Shown: piece after piece, positions 18,771 to 26,619 of the stretch
Position numbering within the stretch: the first letter of the stretch is position 1
Layout of the letters: the number at the start of each line of letters is the position of its first letter
Assembly (NCBI RefSeq): GCF_001665295.1
Contig: NZ_LZSE01000072.1
Coordinates: 1-64,000, forward strand
From: Mycobacterium sp. 1554424.7
GTDB lineage: Bacteria; Actinomycetota; Actinomycetes; Mycobacteriales; Mycobacteriaceae
Direction: 5' to 3'
Length of the DNA: 64,000 nt
Position numbers and translations under genes: made by a program
The notes under the pieces: model-generated
The model's input: the letters and a program-made list of their open reading frames with translations, nothing else
The model's database searches: none
What the model was told of the DNA's origin: nothing

Positions 18771-19146
18771 CCATTGGCAGTTGTGGTGGCGATGGCCGCA
18801 ATTCTGGCATCGTGCCCGTCAGAGGTGCTCCATCTCGCGGGACATCAGCTCGTCCTCGAGGTAGCTGGCCTCATGCAGCGGGTAAGTCCGCGGCTCGGGC
18901 AGGCCGACGTGAATGTGCCCGATTGCGGAAACGAACGCCGCCCCGGGCCAGCGGTGATGACTCTCCGCGGACGCAGCTGGCTCGACATCCCGCGCCGGGA
19001 GATCGGATGATGAGTGGAGGTTGGGCAGTAGGTGGAACATGGCGGACGCCTTCGGAATGTGGTCAGCTCATGCAGCTAGTCAGAGCTATTAAACACATGT
19101 TAGATAAGCAGCACGACGTCGGCAACCGAAGAGGTGTCCAGATTCC
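18771..19146. other. non-coding region before the UbiE-type gene
   Basis: About 375 bases with no gene I can support. A 73-codon minus-strand frame (18819-19040) has no ribosome site and no recognised domain. It may be real or part of the same decayed locus as the PGRS tail. The last 90 bases are AT-richer (GAGCTATTAAACACATGTTAGATAAG) and probably contain the promoter of the methyltransferase gene. Confidence 0.45.
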
Positions 19147-19869
19147 ATGATCACGCGGCGATGGAACGAGTCCGACGAGGCCAAGAGCACCTACGTCGAG
19201 GAGCTGTTTTCTGCGCTGGCGACGCGCTACAACGTGATGACCGATCTGTGGACCCTCGGGCTTCATCGCCTGTGGAAGCGGCAGGCCCTGGAGCTGTGCG
19301 CGCTGCGGCCCGGCGAGCGCGTGCTGGACGTCGCGACCGGGACGGGCGATCTGGCGTTCCTGGAGGAGGCGGCTGTCGGGCCGGAAGGTCAGGTCGTGGG
19401 GGTCGACTCCTGCGCGGCGATGCTCGCGGTCGCCCGGGGGCGGCACCTCGGGGCCGTCGACTTCCAGGAGGGCGACGCGATGGACCTGGGATTCCCGGAT
19501 GAGTCGTTCGACGTGGTCACGATCAGCTTCGGGCTGCGCAACGTCGCCGACCGCGGCCAGGCACTGCGCGAATTTCGCCGCGTCCTGCGGCCCGGCGGCC
19601 GGTTGATGGTGCTCGATTTCAGCAAGCCCAACTCGAAGATGCTTACGGTCCTTCACGACGCGCTCTACTTCGTGCTGATGCCGGCGCTGGGATGGGCCGT
19701 GGCCTGGCATCGCGACGCCCATCACTACACCTCCGATTCGATCCGCACCTGGATGACGCGGGACGGCCTGCGCAAGACGATGCTGGACTCGGGTTTCGTC
19801 GACGCCCGCTACGTCTCGCTGAGCAGCGGCTTCGCGACGGTCCATTTCGGTTCGCGCGCGGCCGCCTGA
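19147..19869 (+). CDS. UbiE/MenG-type SAM-dependent C-methyltransferase
   Basis: 240 residues. SAM-binding motif VLDVATGTGDL near residues 60-70, 'ISFGLRNVADRGQALREFRRVLRPGG' (split across residues 120-145) and LMVLDFSKPNS are hallmarks of the UbiE/MenG family, which methylates quinone precursors. The sequence differs clearly from the menaquinone MenH/UbiE of M. tuberculosis (Rv0558) as I remember it, so this is probably an additional paralogue with another substrate. Directly downstream, after 60 bases, is a PaaK-type ligase on the same strand, implying a joint pathway. Confidence 0.85.
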   Translation: MITRRWNESDEAKSTYVEELFSALATRYNVMTDLWTLGLHRLWKRQALELCALRPGERVLDVATGTGDLAFLEEAAVGPEGQVVGVDSCAAMLAVARGRHLGAVDFQEGDAMDLGFPDESFDVVTISFGLRNVADRGQALREFRRVLRPGGRLMVLDFSKPNSKMLTVLHDALYFVLMPALGWAVAWHRDAHHYTSDSIRTWMTRDGLRKTMLDSGFVDARYVSLSSGFATVHFGSRAAA

Positions 19870-19929
19870 TTGCGCATACAGTGTTGCCGTCGTCGCACTT
19901 GACGGCGGCCGACGATGCGGAGGGCGGCG

Positions 19930-21294
19930 ATGCCGCGGGCGGGCTACGAGCGGATGCGGGCAGCGCATCTGAATGCGGTGCGGGCCAGCCTGGAAGACCA
20001 CATCGCGCGGCTGGACTGGTCCCGTCAGCGCATCGAGCGCTACCAGCATTTGCGCCTGCGATCCCTGCTCGCCTTCGCCCGCGAACGCTCCCCGTTTCAC
20101 GCCCAACGGCTCCGCGGGATCGACCCGTCGCGCGCCTCGGTAGCCGAGCTGGCTTCGCTTCCGATGATGACCAAGCGGGACGCCCAGGAGCAGTGGGACG
20201 CCATCGTCGCGACACCTGACCTCGACCGCGCGGGAGCCGAACGCACTCTTGCTGAGCAGCAATGGTTTTCGTACACCGCGGGAAACGCGCAAATCTTCAG
20301 CTCGGGCGGGTCCAGCGGAGTGCGCGGGGTCTACGTGTGGGATTGGCATTTCTTTGTCTCCGCGGCCTGTCTGGCCTGGCGCACCCAGGCGCGGGAAGAG
20401 CTTCGCGCCGAGAACCTTTCGCGGCACGCTCGGCTGGCGGTGCTGGAAGCCGGCGTCCCACCGCACGCCAGCACGCCGCTGTTCGACGTGCCGACCGCCC
20501 CGGGCATGGAGACGGTCGTGATCGCCGCCGGCGGCCCCTTCGACGAGGTGCTTGCCGCGGTGGCGGCCGCGCGACCCACCCACCTGGTGGGCTACCCGTC
20601 CGTGATCGGACGGCTTGCCCGCGCCGCTACGGCCGGCGAGCTACGCATCGAGCCGGTCCGCGTGAGCACCAACTCCGAGCCGTTGCTCGACGAGGACCGG
20701 CGGACGATCCGCGAGGCGTGGGACGCGCCGATCCATAACCTTTGGGGCTCAACGGAAATCGGGGTGCAGGCGGTTGGCTGCGGCCGCGGCGAGGGGTTGC
20801 ACGTCTGCGAGGACGAGGTCGTCCTCGAGCGGGTCGACGACGAGGGCAGGCCGGTGGCGCCCGACGAGCCAGCCGCCCGCACGCTCGCCACCGGGCTGGC
20901 CAACCGGACTTTCCCGTTCATCCGGTACGACCTCGGCGATCAGGTCACGCCGCTGCCGGGTGAGTGCGCGTGCGGCAGCGCGTACGCTCGCGTCGCCGAC
21001 ATCGGTGGACGCCGCGACGACGACTTCCGTTACGGCACAACGACGGTGCCCGCCCTGGCGTTTCGTCACGTCCTGGGCACCGACCCGCGCGTATCGGAAT
21101 ATCAGGTGACCCAGACCGCCACGGGCGCCGACATCGTGGTCGTCGGGGATCCGGACGGTGAGGCCCTGACTTCGGCGCTCGTCGCCGCGCTGCGGCGGTA
21201 TGGGTTACCCGAGCCGGCGATCCGGATCCGGACGGCCGAGACGCTGCGGCGCCATCAGGCCAGCGGGAAACTGCGGCGGTTCGTTCCCCTTTAG
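19930..21294 (+). CDS. phenylacetate-CoA ligase (PaaK)-like adenylating enzyme
   Basis: 454 residues from ATG 19930, with GGAGGG 5 bases upstream (an in-frame ATG at 19915 lies before that site). It has the ANL-superfamily features of PaaK-like ligases: SSGGSSGVRGVYVWD (nucleotide P-loop) near residues 120-134, 'VSTNSEPLLDEDRRTIREAW', 'NLWGSTEIG', and FIRYDLGDQV with Asp for ribose binding. The C-terminal Lys is in ASGKLRRFVPL. It should activate an aryl or other carboxylate as an AMP ester and probably a CoA thioester. It ends at the inverted-repeat terminator 21310-21369. Confidence 0.85.
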   Translation: MPRAGYERMRAAHLNAVRASLEDHIARLDWSRQRIERYQHLRLRSLLAFARERSPFHAQRLRGIDPSRASVAELASLPMMTKRDAQEQWDAIVATPDLDRAGAERTLAEQQWFSYTAGNAQIFSSGGSSGVRGVYVWDWHFFVSAACLAWRTQAREELRAENLSRHARLAVLEAGVPPHASTPLFDVPTAPGMETVVIAAGGPFDEVLAAVAAARPTHLVGYPSVIGRLARAATAGELRIEPVRVSTNSEPLLDEDRRTIREAWDAPIHNLWGSTEIGVQAVGCGRGEGLHVCEDEVVLERVDDEGRPVAPDEPAARTLATGLANRTFPFIRYDLGDQVTPLPGECACGSAYARVADIGGRRDDDFRYGTTTVPALAFRHVLGTDPRVSEYQVTQTATGADIVVVGDPDGEALTSALVAALRRYGLPEPAIRIRTAETLRRHQASGKLRRFVPL

Positions 21295-21309
21295 GGCCCG
21301 GTGGCCAGC

Positions 21310-21369
21310 GCGAGCAGACGCAAAATCGCCTACTCCCGCCCAAAATTGGGCGATTTTGCGTCTGCTCGC
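21310..21369. terminator. 21-base-arm inverted repeat (dispersed mycobacterial terminator type)
   Basis: Perfect arms of 21 bases (21310-21330 and 21349-21369) around an 18-base spacer; the arm begins GCGAGCAGACGCAAAATCGC. It lies exactly between two convergent genes. A second copy with one changed base pair plus a changed end is at 30444-30503. I recall this word from many mycobacterial intergenic regions as an intrinsic terminator class. Confidence 0.75.
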
Positions 21370-21379
21370 GGTGGACCGG

Positions 21380-21814
21380 CTAGGACTCGGCCAGGCTCTT
21401 GAGGCACTTCAGGGTTTCGGAGAGGTTGCGGCCCACCTGCCGCACCGCGATGCGGTCGGCGATGTAGCCGATCAAGCCGCCGGGTGCCTGGTACGACAGC
21501 CGGAACGTCACCTTGGTCTTACCGTCGCTGGCGTCGCGCAGCCGGATGCGCCCACGCAGGTTGACACCGGTGATGCCCACCCACGCCAGGTCGCGGCGGT
21601 CGTCGAACTCCACGATCTCGATCAGGCCGCCGACGGGCACGGAGCCGATCTTCCAGTGGACGGTGTAGCGCGCGCCGAGGCCGCGGTCGACGTCGTTGGA
21701 CGACTCCCACCTCTCGAGGCTCGTCATAAACGACGGGTAGCAGTCCGGGTCGCTGACGATCTTCCAGACCGCGTCGCGGTCGGCGTTGACCACACACCGG
21801 CGTTCGACGCGCAT
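21380..21814 (-). CDS. SRPBCC / polyketide-cyclase-like protein
   Basis: 144 residues starting MRVERRCVVNADRDAVWKIV; START/Bet v1-like fold with PDCYPSFMTSLERW, 'LAWVGITGVNLRGRIRL', 'TFRLSYQAPGGLIGYIADR' and a C-terminal helix. It resembles the Rv1919c type of ligand-binding protein. Its ATG overlaps the acyltransferase stop by one base (TGATG, 21812-21816), so translation is coupled. The pairing of an SRPBCC protein with a PlsC-like acyltransferase recalls Rv1919c-Rv1920 and suggests the SRPBCC protein carries or modifies a lipid. Confidence 0.85.
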   Translation of the reverse strand: MRVERRCVVNADRDAVWKIVSDPDCYPSFMTSLERWESSNDVDRGLGARYTVHWKIGSVPVGGLIEIVEFDDRRDLAWVGITGVNLRGRIRLRDASDGKTKVTFRLSYQAPGGLIGYIADRIAVRQVGRNLSETLKCLKSLAES

Positions 21815-22647
21815 CAGCCGATCACCGGGAATCGACGCTCGGCGGCCAGGCGATCGACGCCGCCCTGCAGGCTGGCCATCACCTTGTCGTGCACGGCTTG
21901 GTCGTCCCCGTCGACGTCGATCGGGTGCTGCACCTCGATGACGATCTTCGTCGGCAGCGGAATGTGGCCCGCGAAGTCACTGATGTTGAGGCCCCACGGC
22001 AGCGCCAGCGATATCGGAATGCTCTTGAGCCGCAGCAACTTGTCCGCCATCAGCTGCTTGGCCAGCCACTGCCCGCGGTTGAGGAACAGCGCGCTCTCCT
22101 GGCCGCCGACGCTGGCGACGGGCACGATCGGGACGCCGGCCTCCCGGGCCAGCCGCACGTAACCCTTGCGCCCGCCGAAGTCGACCTTGTGCCGCTCCCA
22201 CGACGGCCGGAAGACCTCATAGTCGCCGCCGGGATAGACCAGCAGCGCCGCCCCGGAATCCAGCGCCAGGCGGGCGTTTTCGGGGTTGGCGGCGACGGTG
22301 CCGAACTTGCGGAGCCAGCCCAGCGGCGGCGCGGACACGACGAGGTTGTGCGCCAGCTGATAGAAGGGCCGCTCGACGCCGAAGTAGGAGCAGAACGCGA
22401 GCGTGAACACGAACGTGTCCGGCGGCACGTTGCCGCCGCTGTGGTTGCCGACCAGCAGCACCGGCCCGTCGGCCGGAATGCGGTCCAGGCCCCGCACGTC
22501 CGCGCGGAAGTACAGCGACGCCAGCAGCCAGGTCCCGGGAAGCTGGTCGCGGATGTAGTCGGGGTCGCGCTGATCGAGGTCGGCCTTGGGCACCCGCGAC
22601 ACGACCTGGTCGCGGACCCAGTCCAAGACGTCCCCCATGGTCGCCAT
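21814..22647 (-). CDS. lysophospholipid/diacylglycerol acyltransferase-like protein
   Basis: 277 residues. It has a PlsC-like acyltransferase core: LLVGNHSGGNVPPDTFVF near residues 65-82, where the usual NHx4D motif is replaced by a longer NH-x7-D, as in the Rv1920 group. Downstream are 'LVYPGGDYEVFRPSWERHKVDF' (split at residues 135-156), GYVRLAREAGVPIVPVASVG, and a Pro-containing C-terminal part. It likely transfers a fatty acyl group from acyl-CoA to a glycerolipid at the membrane. It is 30 bases after the amidohydrolase and overlaps the next gene. Confidence 0.85.
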   Translation of the reverse strand: MATMGDVLDWVRDQVVSRVPKADLDQRDPDYIRDQLPGTWLLASLYFRADVRGLDRIPADGPVLLVGNHSGGNVPPDTFVFTLAFCSYFGVERPFYQLAHNLVVSAPPLGWLRKFGTVAANPENARLALDSGAALLVYPGGDYEVFRPSWERHKVDFGGRKGYVRLAREAGVPIVPVASVGGQESALFLNRGQWLAKQLMADKLLRLKSIPISLALPWGLNISDFAGHIPLPTKIVIEVQHPIDVDGDDQAVHDKVMASLQGGVDRLAAERRFPVIG

Positions 22648-22677
22648 TACGCCGGGGTACCCCGGCGCCCCCGGGCG

Positions 22678-23781
22678 TCAAACGCGGTAGATGCGGGCTG
22701 CGTTGCCGCGGGCGATGAGATCGACCACCCGGATGGCGTCGTGCTCGCTCCAGTCTCCGGCGGCGACGAATCCGCTCAACACGCGATGAATACCCTTGCG
22801 CCACAAGGCCGCACCGAGAAAATGCAACTCCGCGGGGCCGTACCCGTCCGACGAGTACAGGATCCTTCCGAAGGGCGCCATTTCCAGCAGTCGGGCGATG
22901 AACGACGGCCCGCGCGCTCCCAGGTAATTCACGCTCAGGCCGCCGTCGACGTAGACGTTGTTGAAGGCCTGCGCGAGGTACCCGGCCTCGCGCTCGTAGG
23001 GGTAGCAGTGCAACAGCACGATCGGCGTGCTGGCCGACTGTCGCAGGAAATCGAGCAGCAGCAGCGGGTTGGCCTGGTGCAGATCGCAGTCCCGGTCGCC
23101 GAAGCCGACGTGGAATTGCAGCGGCTTGCCGAGCCGCAGCGCCCGGTGCAGCCCGAAACGCAGCAGCACCCGATCCGTCAGCCGGGTGCCGCCGCTGTCG
23201 CGCCACCGGCCCGCCGCCTCGGCCACCTGGGCCGCGGACGGTTCGCTGAGGTCGCCGTCGAACCCGCCGCGGTAGGCCAGGATGGACTTGGTGCCGACGG
23301 CGGTGGCCGCGCGCCGATGCAGGATCTCCTCGAACGCCGCGGCGTAGTCGCCCGGCGCTTGGGCGGCCTGCTCGGCCACCTGCTCGAGCCGGACGACCTC
23401 GTGCGCGCGGTTGCCGGACCAGTCGCGAAGCTCGTCGAGGCCCACGACGCCGTCGATCCCGGTGTCCACCAGCCAGTCGCTGACCCCGGCGGCCGGCAGG
23501 AACAGGCGCGCCAGCTCGGCCTCGGTGTGCTGGCTGCGGCGTTCCCAATAGAGTTGCGGTTCAACGTGTTTAGGTATGCCCAGGATGGGTGCGCAATGGG
23601 CGCGCACGGCGAAGCCGAGCTGGGAATCGAAGCCGGAGTCCACGAGCGGTTCGGTGTTGGCCTCGTTGAGGGCGTTCTCGAACCCCGCCCTATCCCCCGC
23701 CGCCGACCAGGACCCGTGCACGTGCTGGTCGATCAGCGCCAGCTGATCGATGTGTTCCGCCAGGCCGTTCACAGGCTCCAC
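22678..23781 (-). CDS. amidohydrolase family protein (Rv1879-like)
   Basis: 367 residues from GTG 23781. It has the TIM-barrel metal-dependent amidohydrolase pattern: the N-terminal metal-binding HxH (LIDQHVHGSW) near residues 18-21, QFHVGFGDRD (His, about residue 213), VLLHCYPYEREAGY (His), and SSDGYGPAELHFLG (Asp). The GTG lies within the last codons of glnA3 (13-base overlap), so the products should be made together. In plants, fungi and some bacteria such an amidohydrolase is fused to a GlnA-like domain (FluG/nodulin-GS type); here they are separate but coupled. Substrate unknown, perhaps a gamma-glutamyl amide. Confidence 0.88.
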   Translation of the reverse strand: MEPVNGLAEHIDQLALIDQHVHGSWSAAGDRAGFENALNEANTEPLVDSGFDSQLGFAVRAHCAPILGIPKHVEPQLYWERRSQHTEAELARLFLPAAGVSDWLVDTGIDGVVGLDELRDWSGNRAHEVVRLEQVAEQAAQAPGDYAAAFEEILHRRAATAVGTKSILAYRGGFDGDLSEPSAAQVAEAAGRWRDSGGTRLTDRVLLRFGLHRALRLGKPLQFHVGFGDRDCDLHQANPLLLLDFLRQSASTPIVLLHCYPYEREAGYLAQAFNNVYVDGGLSVNYLGARGPSFIARLLEMAPFGRILYSSDGYGPAELHFLGAALWRKGIHRVLSGFVAAGDWSEHDAIRVVDLIARGNAARIYRV

Positions 23782-25130
23782 GCCATGCGGAACTTGTCCG
23801 CCAGTCGCTCCGGGTCGAGGTCGCCGTAGCGCTCGTGCTCGAGGGTGCGGACCGCGACCACCATGTCGACCGCGGCATCGCCCAGGATGCCCCGCAGCAA
23901 TGCCGAACCATCAAGTGCGGCAATGGCTTCCGACTGTGCTTCAGGCAGGAGCACGATGCCGGCGTCGGCGCGTTCCGACTCGGACAGCTTGGCCGGGTCC
24001 ACGGTGATCTCCGGCGGCAGCGCCGCCTGGCGCTTGATCCCGTCGAGCGCCAGGCCGAGGATTGCCGCCGCCGCCAGATAGGGGTTGGCCGACGGATCGA
24101 CGATCTTGACTTCGACGTTGGCGCCGCGCGGGCTCGCGGGCCCACCCTTGACGAACCGCACCGCCGCCTCCCGATTCTCGGTTCCCCAGCACGCGTAGGC
24201 GCCGGCCCAGTTGCCGGGTCGCATCCGCAGGCCGGAAACTATCGATCCACAGAGGATGCCCTGGGCTTCGGGCAGCCCCGCGATCACCCCGGCGACGGCG
24301 CTCTCCCCCGCCGGCGTCATCCCCGCCGGGCCGGTGCCGTCGGAAAACAGCGGACCGTCCGGGCCGGTCAACGAAAAGTGTTGGTGCGCACCGGATCCAA
24401 CGCTGCCGGCGAACGGCGCGGGTGACATGCTGACGCGCAGCCCGTGGCGGCGGGCGGCCCGGCCGATGATGAGCCGGGTCACCGCCAGCTGGTCGGCGGC
24501 GGCCACCGGCGCCAGCGGCGACAACGAGATCTCGAACTGGTTGGCGCCGTACTCGGGATGGAATTGCTCGATGGCCACGCCGGCCGTCGTCGCCGCCGCG
24601 TTGACATCGCGTATGAACGCCTCGTGTTCGAGCACGCCGGCGAGGCCGTACTGCGCCCACAACGCGGCGGGCAGGCGGCCGCCGTCCGGGTCGACGAGGA
24701 GGAACTCGATCTCGTGCCCGACGACCGCCTGCAGGCCGGCTGCCGCGAGCGCGGCCTCGATGCGGCCCAGCGTTCCCCGGGCGCACGCGGGAACGGGCGT
24801 GCCGTCCTGCTCGAAGAACGAGGCGGGAGCCCAGGCCAGTCCGTCACCGACGATCCGCATGGCCGGCAAATCGATGCGCAGGCGCTGATCGCCGACCACA
24901 CCGACGTCGTCGGTGAACGCGATGCCGCTCTGGTCGATGGCGAAGGCGTGCCAGGACGGACTCGCGCCCAGGCCGGGATCGGCGAAGGTATTGGTGCGCC
25001 GAATGGGGACGGTCTTGGCCAGCGTCAGCCCGGCGGGGTTCACGACGGAGCCGATGACCGTGTCGACGCCTTCCCCCTCCAGCTGGGCGATCGCGGCGGC
25101 GGCGAGCGGGGTGGCTGTCATGGCAGCCAT
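23769..25130 (-). CDS. glnA3: type III glutamine synthetase-like enzyme GlnA3
   Basis: 453 residues. Glutamine-synthetase fold: EIEFLLVDPDGG (metal Glu), EQFHPEYGANQFEIS, 'GSGAHQHFSLTGPDG' (catalytic loop, His), and 'WGTENREAAVRFVKGG' with NVEVKIVDPSANPYLAAAA. Length and neighbours match Rv1878. Type III enzymes of this kind do not supply the cell's glutamine. I recall that the M. tuberculosis protein glutamylates spermine, so gamma-glutamyl-polyamine synthesis is the best guess. Two in-frame ATG codons (25130 and 25121) are possible starts. It is 13 bases after the F420 enzyme gene and overlaps the amidohydrolase gene by 13 bases. Confidence 0.9.
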   Translation of the reverse strand: MAAMTATPLAAAAIAQLEGEGVDTVIGSVVNPAGLTLAKTVPIRRTNTFADPGLGASPSWHAFAIDQSGIAFTDDVGVVGDQRLRIDLPAMRIVGDGLAWAPASFFEQDGTPVPACARGTLGRIEAALAAAGLQAVVGHEIEFLLVDPDGGRLPAALWAQYGLAGVLEHEAFIRDVNAAATTAGVAIEQFHPEYGANQFEISLSPLAPVAAADQLAVTRLIIGRAARRHGLRVSMSPAPFAGSVGSGAHQHFSLTGPDGPLFSDGTGPAGMTPAGESAVAGVIAGLPEAQGILCGSIVSGLRMRPGNWAGAYACWGTENREAAVRFVKGGPASPRGANVEVKIVDPSANPYLAAAAILGLALDGIKRQAALPPEITVDPAKLSESERADAGIVLLPEAQSEAIAALDGSALLRGILGDAAVDMVVAVRTLEHERYGDLDPERLADKFRMAWSL

Positions 25131-25143
25131 TGTGGCAACCGGA

Positions 25144-26025
25144 TCAGTTCTGGCGGGGGATCAACTCGGCGGCGAACCGGTCGAGGAACTCGTCCAGCGG
25201 CGCTTGCCCCGCCGGCCGGATGACGAACTTCGTCAGTCCCGCGTCGATGTAGGCGTCGAGCTGGCGGTGCAGCCGATCCCAATCGGCGGCGATCAGCTCG
25301 CCGGGATCGAGTTCGGGACGACGCCGCCGGGCCGCGGCCACCAGCTCCGGGGACAGCTCGCCGTCCGCGACGGCGAGCGAGATGCCGTAGTGATCGGGCT
25401 CGATTCGCCGGTCGGCTTGCGCCGCGGCCCGTTCGATCGCCTCGCGGCCCGCGCGCGCCTCGGCCGGAGTGAGGAAACTGCCCAGCCAGCCGTCGGCCAG
25501 CGCGCCGATGCGCCGAAACGCCGCCGGCGCAGAGCCGCCCAACCAGATGTCCAGCGGCGGCGCCGGCCGCGGGGCGACCGCGGCCCCGCTCACCGTGAAA
25601 TACCGGCCGCTGAAGCTGGCCCCGTCGTCGACCAGCGCGGCGCGCAGCACCCGAAGCGCCTCGTCGAACACCGCCGCGCGTTCCCCGTCGGGGACCACGA
25701 ACACCTCGCGCTCGGCCGGGATCGCCGAACGCAAACCGAAGACGGGCAGGACCCGCTTAGGCGCGACGGCCGCCAACGACGCCAGCTGCTTGGCCACCAG
25801 CACCGGGTGCCGACCCGGGAGGACGGCGACCGACGTGCCCACCTTCAACCGGGTCGTGCGGGCGAGCGCGTAGGCCATGCCGACGACCGGATCGACCGCC
25901 GGGGAGTAGACCAGCTCCGAGAACCACAGCGAGTCCACCCCGCTGCTCTCGAGGTGATCGACGATGTCGCCGAGCCGGTTCGGGGCGGTGTCCAGTCCCA
26001 GCGACACGCCGAAACGAATCTTCAC
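25144..26025 (-). CDS. LLM-class F420-dependent oxidoreductase
   Basis: 293 residues with a luciferase-like TIM barrel: FGVSLGLDTAPNRLGDIVDHLESSGVDSLWFSE (start split), LKVGTSVAVLPGRHPVLVAKQ, 'LDIWLGGSAPAAFRRIGALADGWLGSF', and a C-terminal 'LDAYIDAGLTKFVIRPAG'. These features fit mycobacterial F420-dependent members of the family. It would use reduced F420 to reduce, or F420 to oxidise, an unknown substrate. It lies 99 bases downstream of the AhpD-like gene and 13 bases upstream of glnA3 in the same minus-strand run. Confidence 0.85.
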   Translation of the reverse strand: MKIRFGVSLGLDTAPNRLGDIVDHLESSGVDSLWFSELVYSPAVDPVVGMAYALARTTRLKVGTSVAVLPGRHPVLVAKQLASLAAVAPKRVLPVFGLRSAIPAEREVFVVPDGERAAVFDEALRVLRAALVDDGASFSGRYFTVSGAAVAPRPAPPLDIWLGGSAPAAFRRIGALADGWLGSFLTPAEARAGREAIERAAAQADRRIEPDHYGISLAVADGELSPELVAAARRRRPELDPGELIAADWDRLHRQLDAYIDAGLTKFVIRPAGQAPLDEFLDRFAAELIPRQN

Positions 26026-26124
26026 GGGTAGCGCAACAGCGGGGTCGCCCGATTTGTGCCCGCGAAACTTAACTGGCTGCTGCGTTCCTCGGCGTGTCGT
26101 CGCAGCCGTTGCAGTGTCGCGCGG

Positions 26125-26619
26125 CTAGGCGCGGCTGGGCAAGGTGAGCTTGCAGGCCTGGCCGATGTCGAGGGTCCGGAGCATCCGGCCCATCCCGACC
26201 CACAGGGCGCAGGACATGGCGAGGTCGGCCAGCAGCTCCTCGGAGAAGTGCTCGTTGGCGCGGGCCCAGAAGTCCTCGTCGTCGCGCAGCTTGGTGTGCT
26301 CGGTGCCGAAGCGGTGCGCGAACTCGGCCGCCAGGCGCTCCTGTTCGCTGTACCCCGGCCAGGTGCGCCACTCGAGCGCGTGCTCGTAGAGCTCTTCGTC
26401 GACGCCGGCCGCGGGCCCGTCGGCGTCGCGGGTGTTCATGCACACGGTGCATTCGTTGTCGTGGGCGATGACCGTGCGCGCCAGCTCGCGGGTGCGCATC
26501 GGCAGCCGGTTCTTGGTGTAGACCGCCTGGCTGAAGTTGGCGATCGCGCCGCCGAGGTCCGGAGACTTCGCGGCCCAACCATAGATGTCGTCGTCAGCGA
26601 ACGTTCCGATTCGGCTCAT
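26125..26619 (-). CDS. carboxymuconolactone decarboxylase / AhpD-like protein
   Basis: 164 residues from ATG 26619, which overlaps the MFS stop (ATGA). The CMD/AhpD signature is present: TRELARTVIAHDNECTVCMNTRDAD with the Cys-x-x-Cys pair near residues 59-62, but without the downstream His of AhpD's ECxxCxxxH. A redox role or a decarboxylase-like role is possible; the CxxC favours the AhpD side. Translationally coupled to the drug-efflux-type transporter. Confidence 0.85.
   Translation of the reverse strand: MSRIGTFADDDIYGWAAKSPDLGGAIANFSQAVYTKNRLPMRTRELARTVIAHDNECTVCMNTRDADGPAAGVDEELYEHALEWRTWPGYSEQERLAAEFAHRFGTEHTKLRDDEDFWARANEHFSEELLADLAMSCALWVGMGRMLRTLDIGQACKLTLPSRA

Noticed and set aside
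18819-19040. 73-codon minus-strand frame
   Set aside because: No ribosome site, no domain I can name, and it sits next to a decayed locus. I kept it only as a remark in the non-coding entry.
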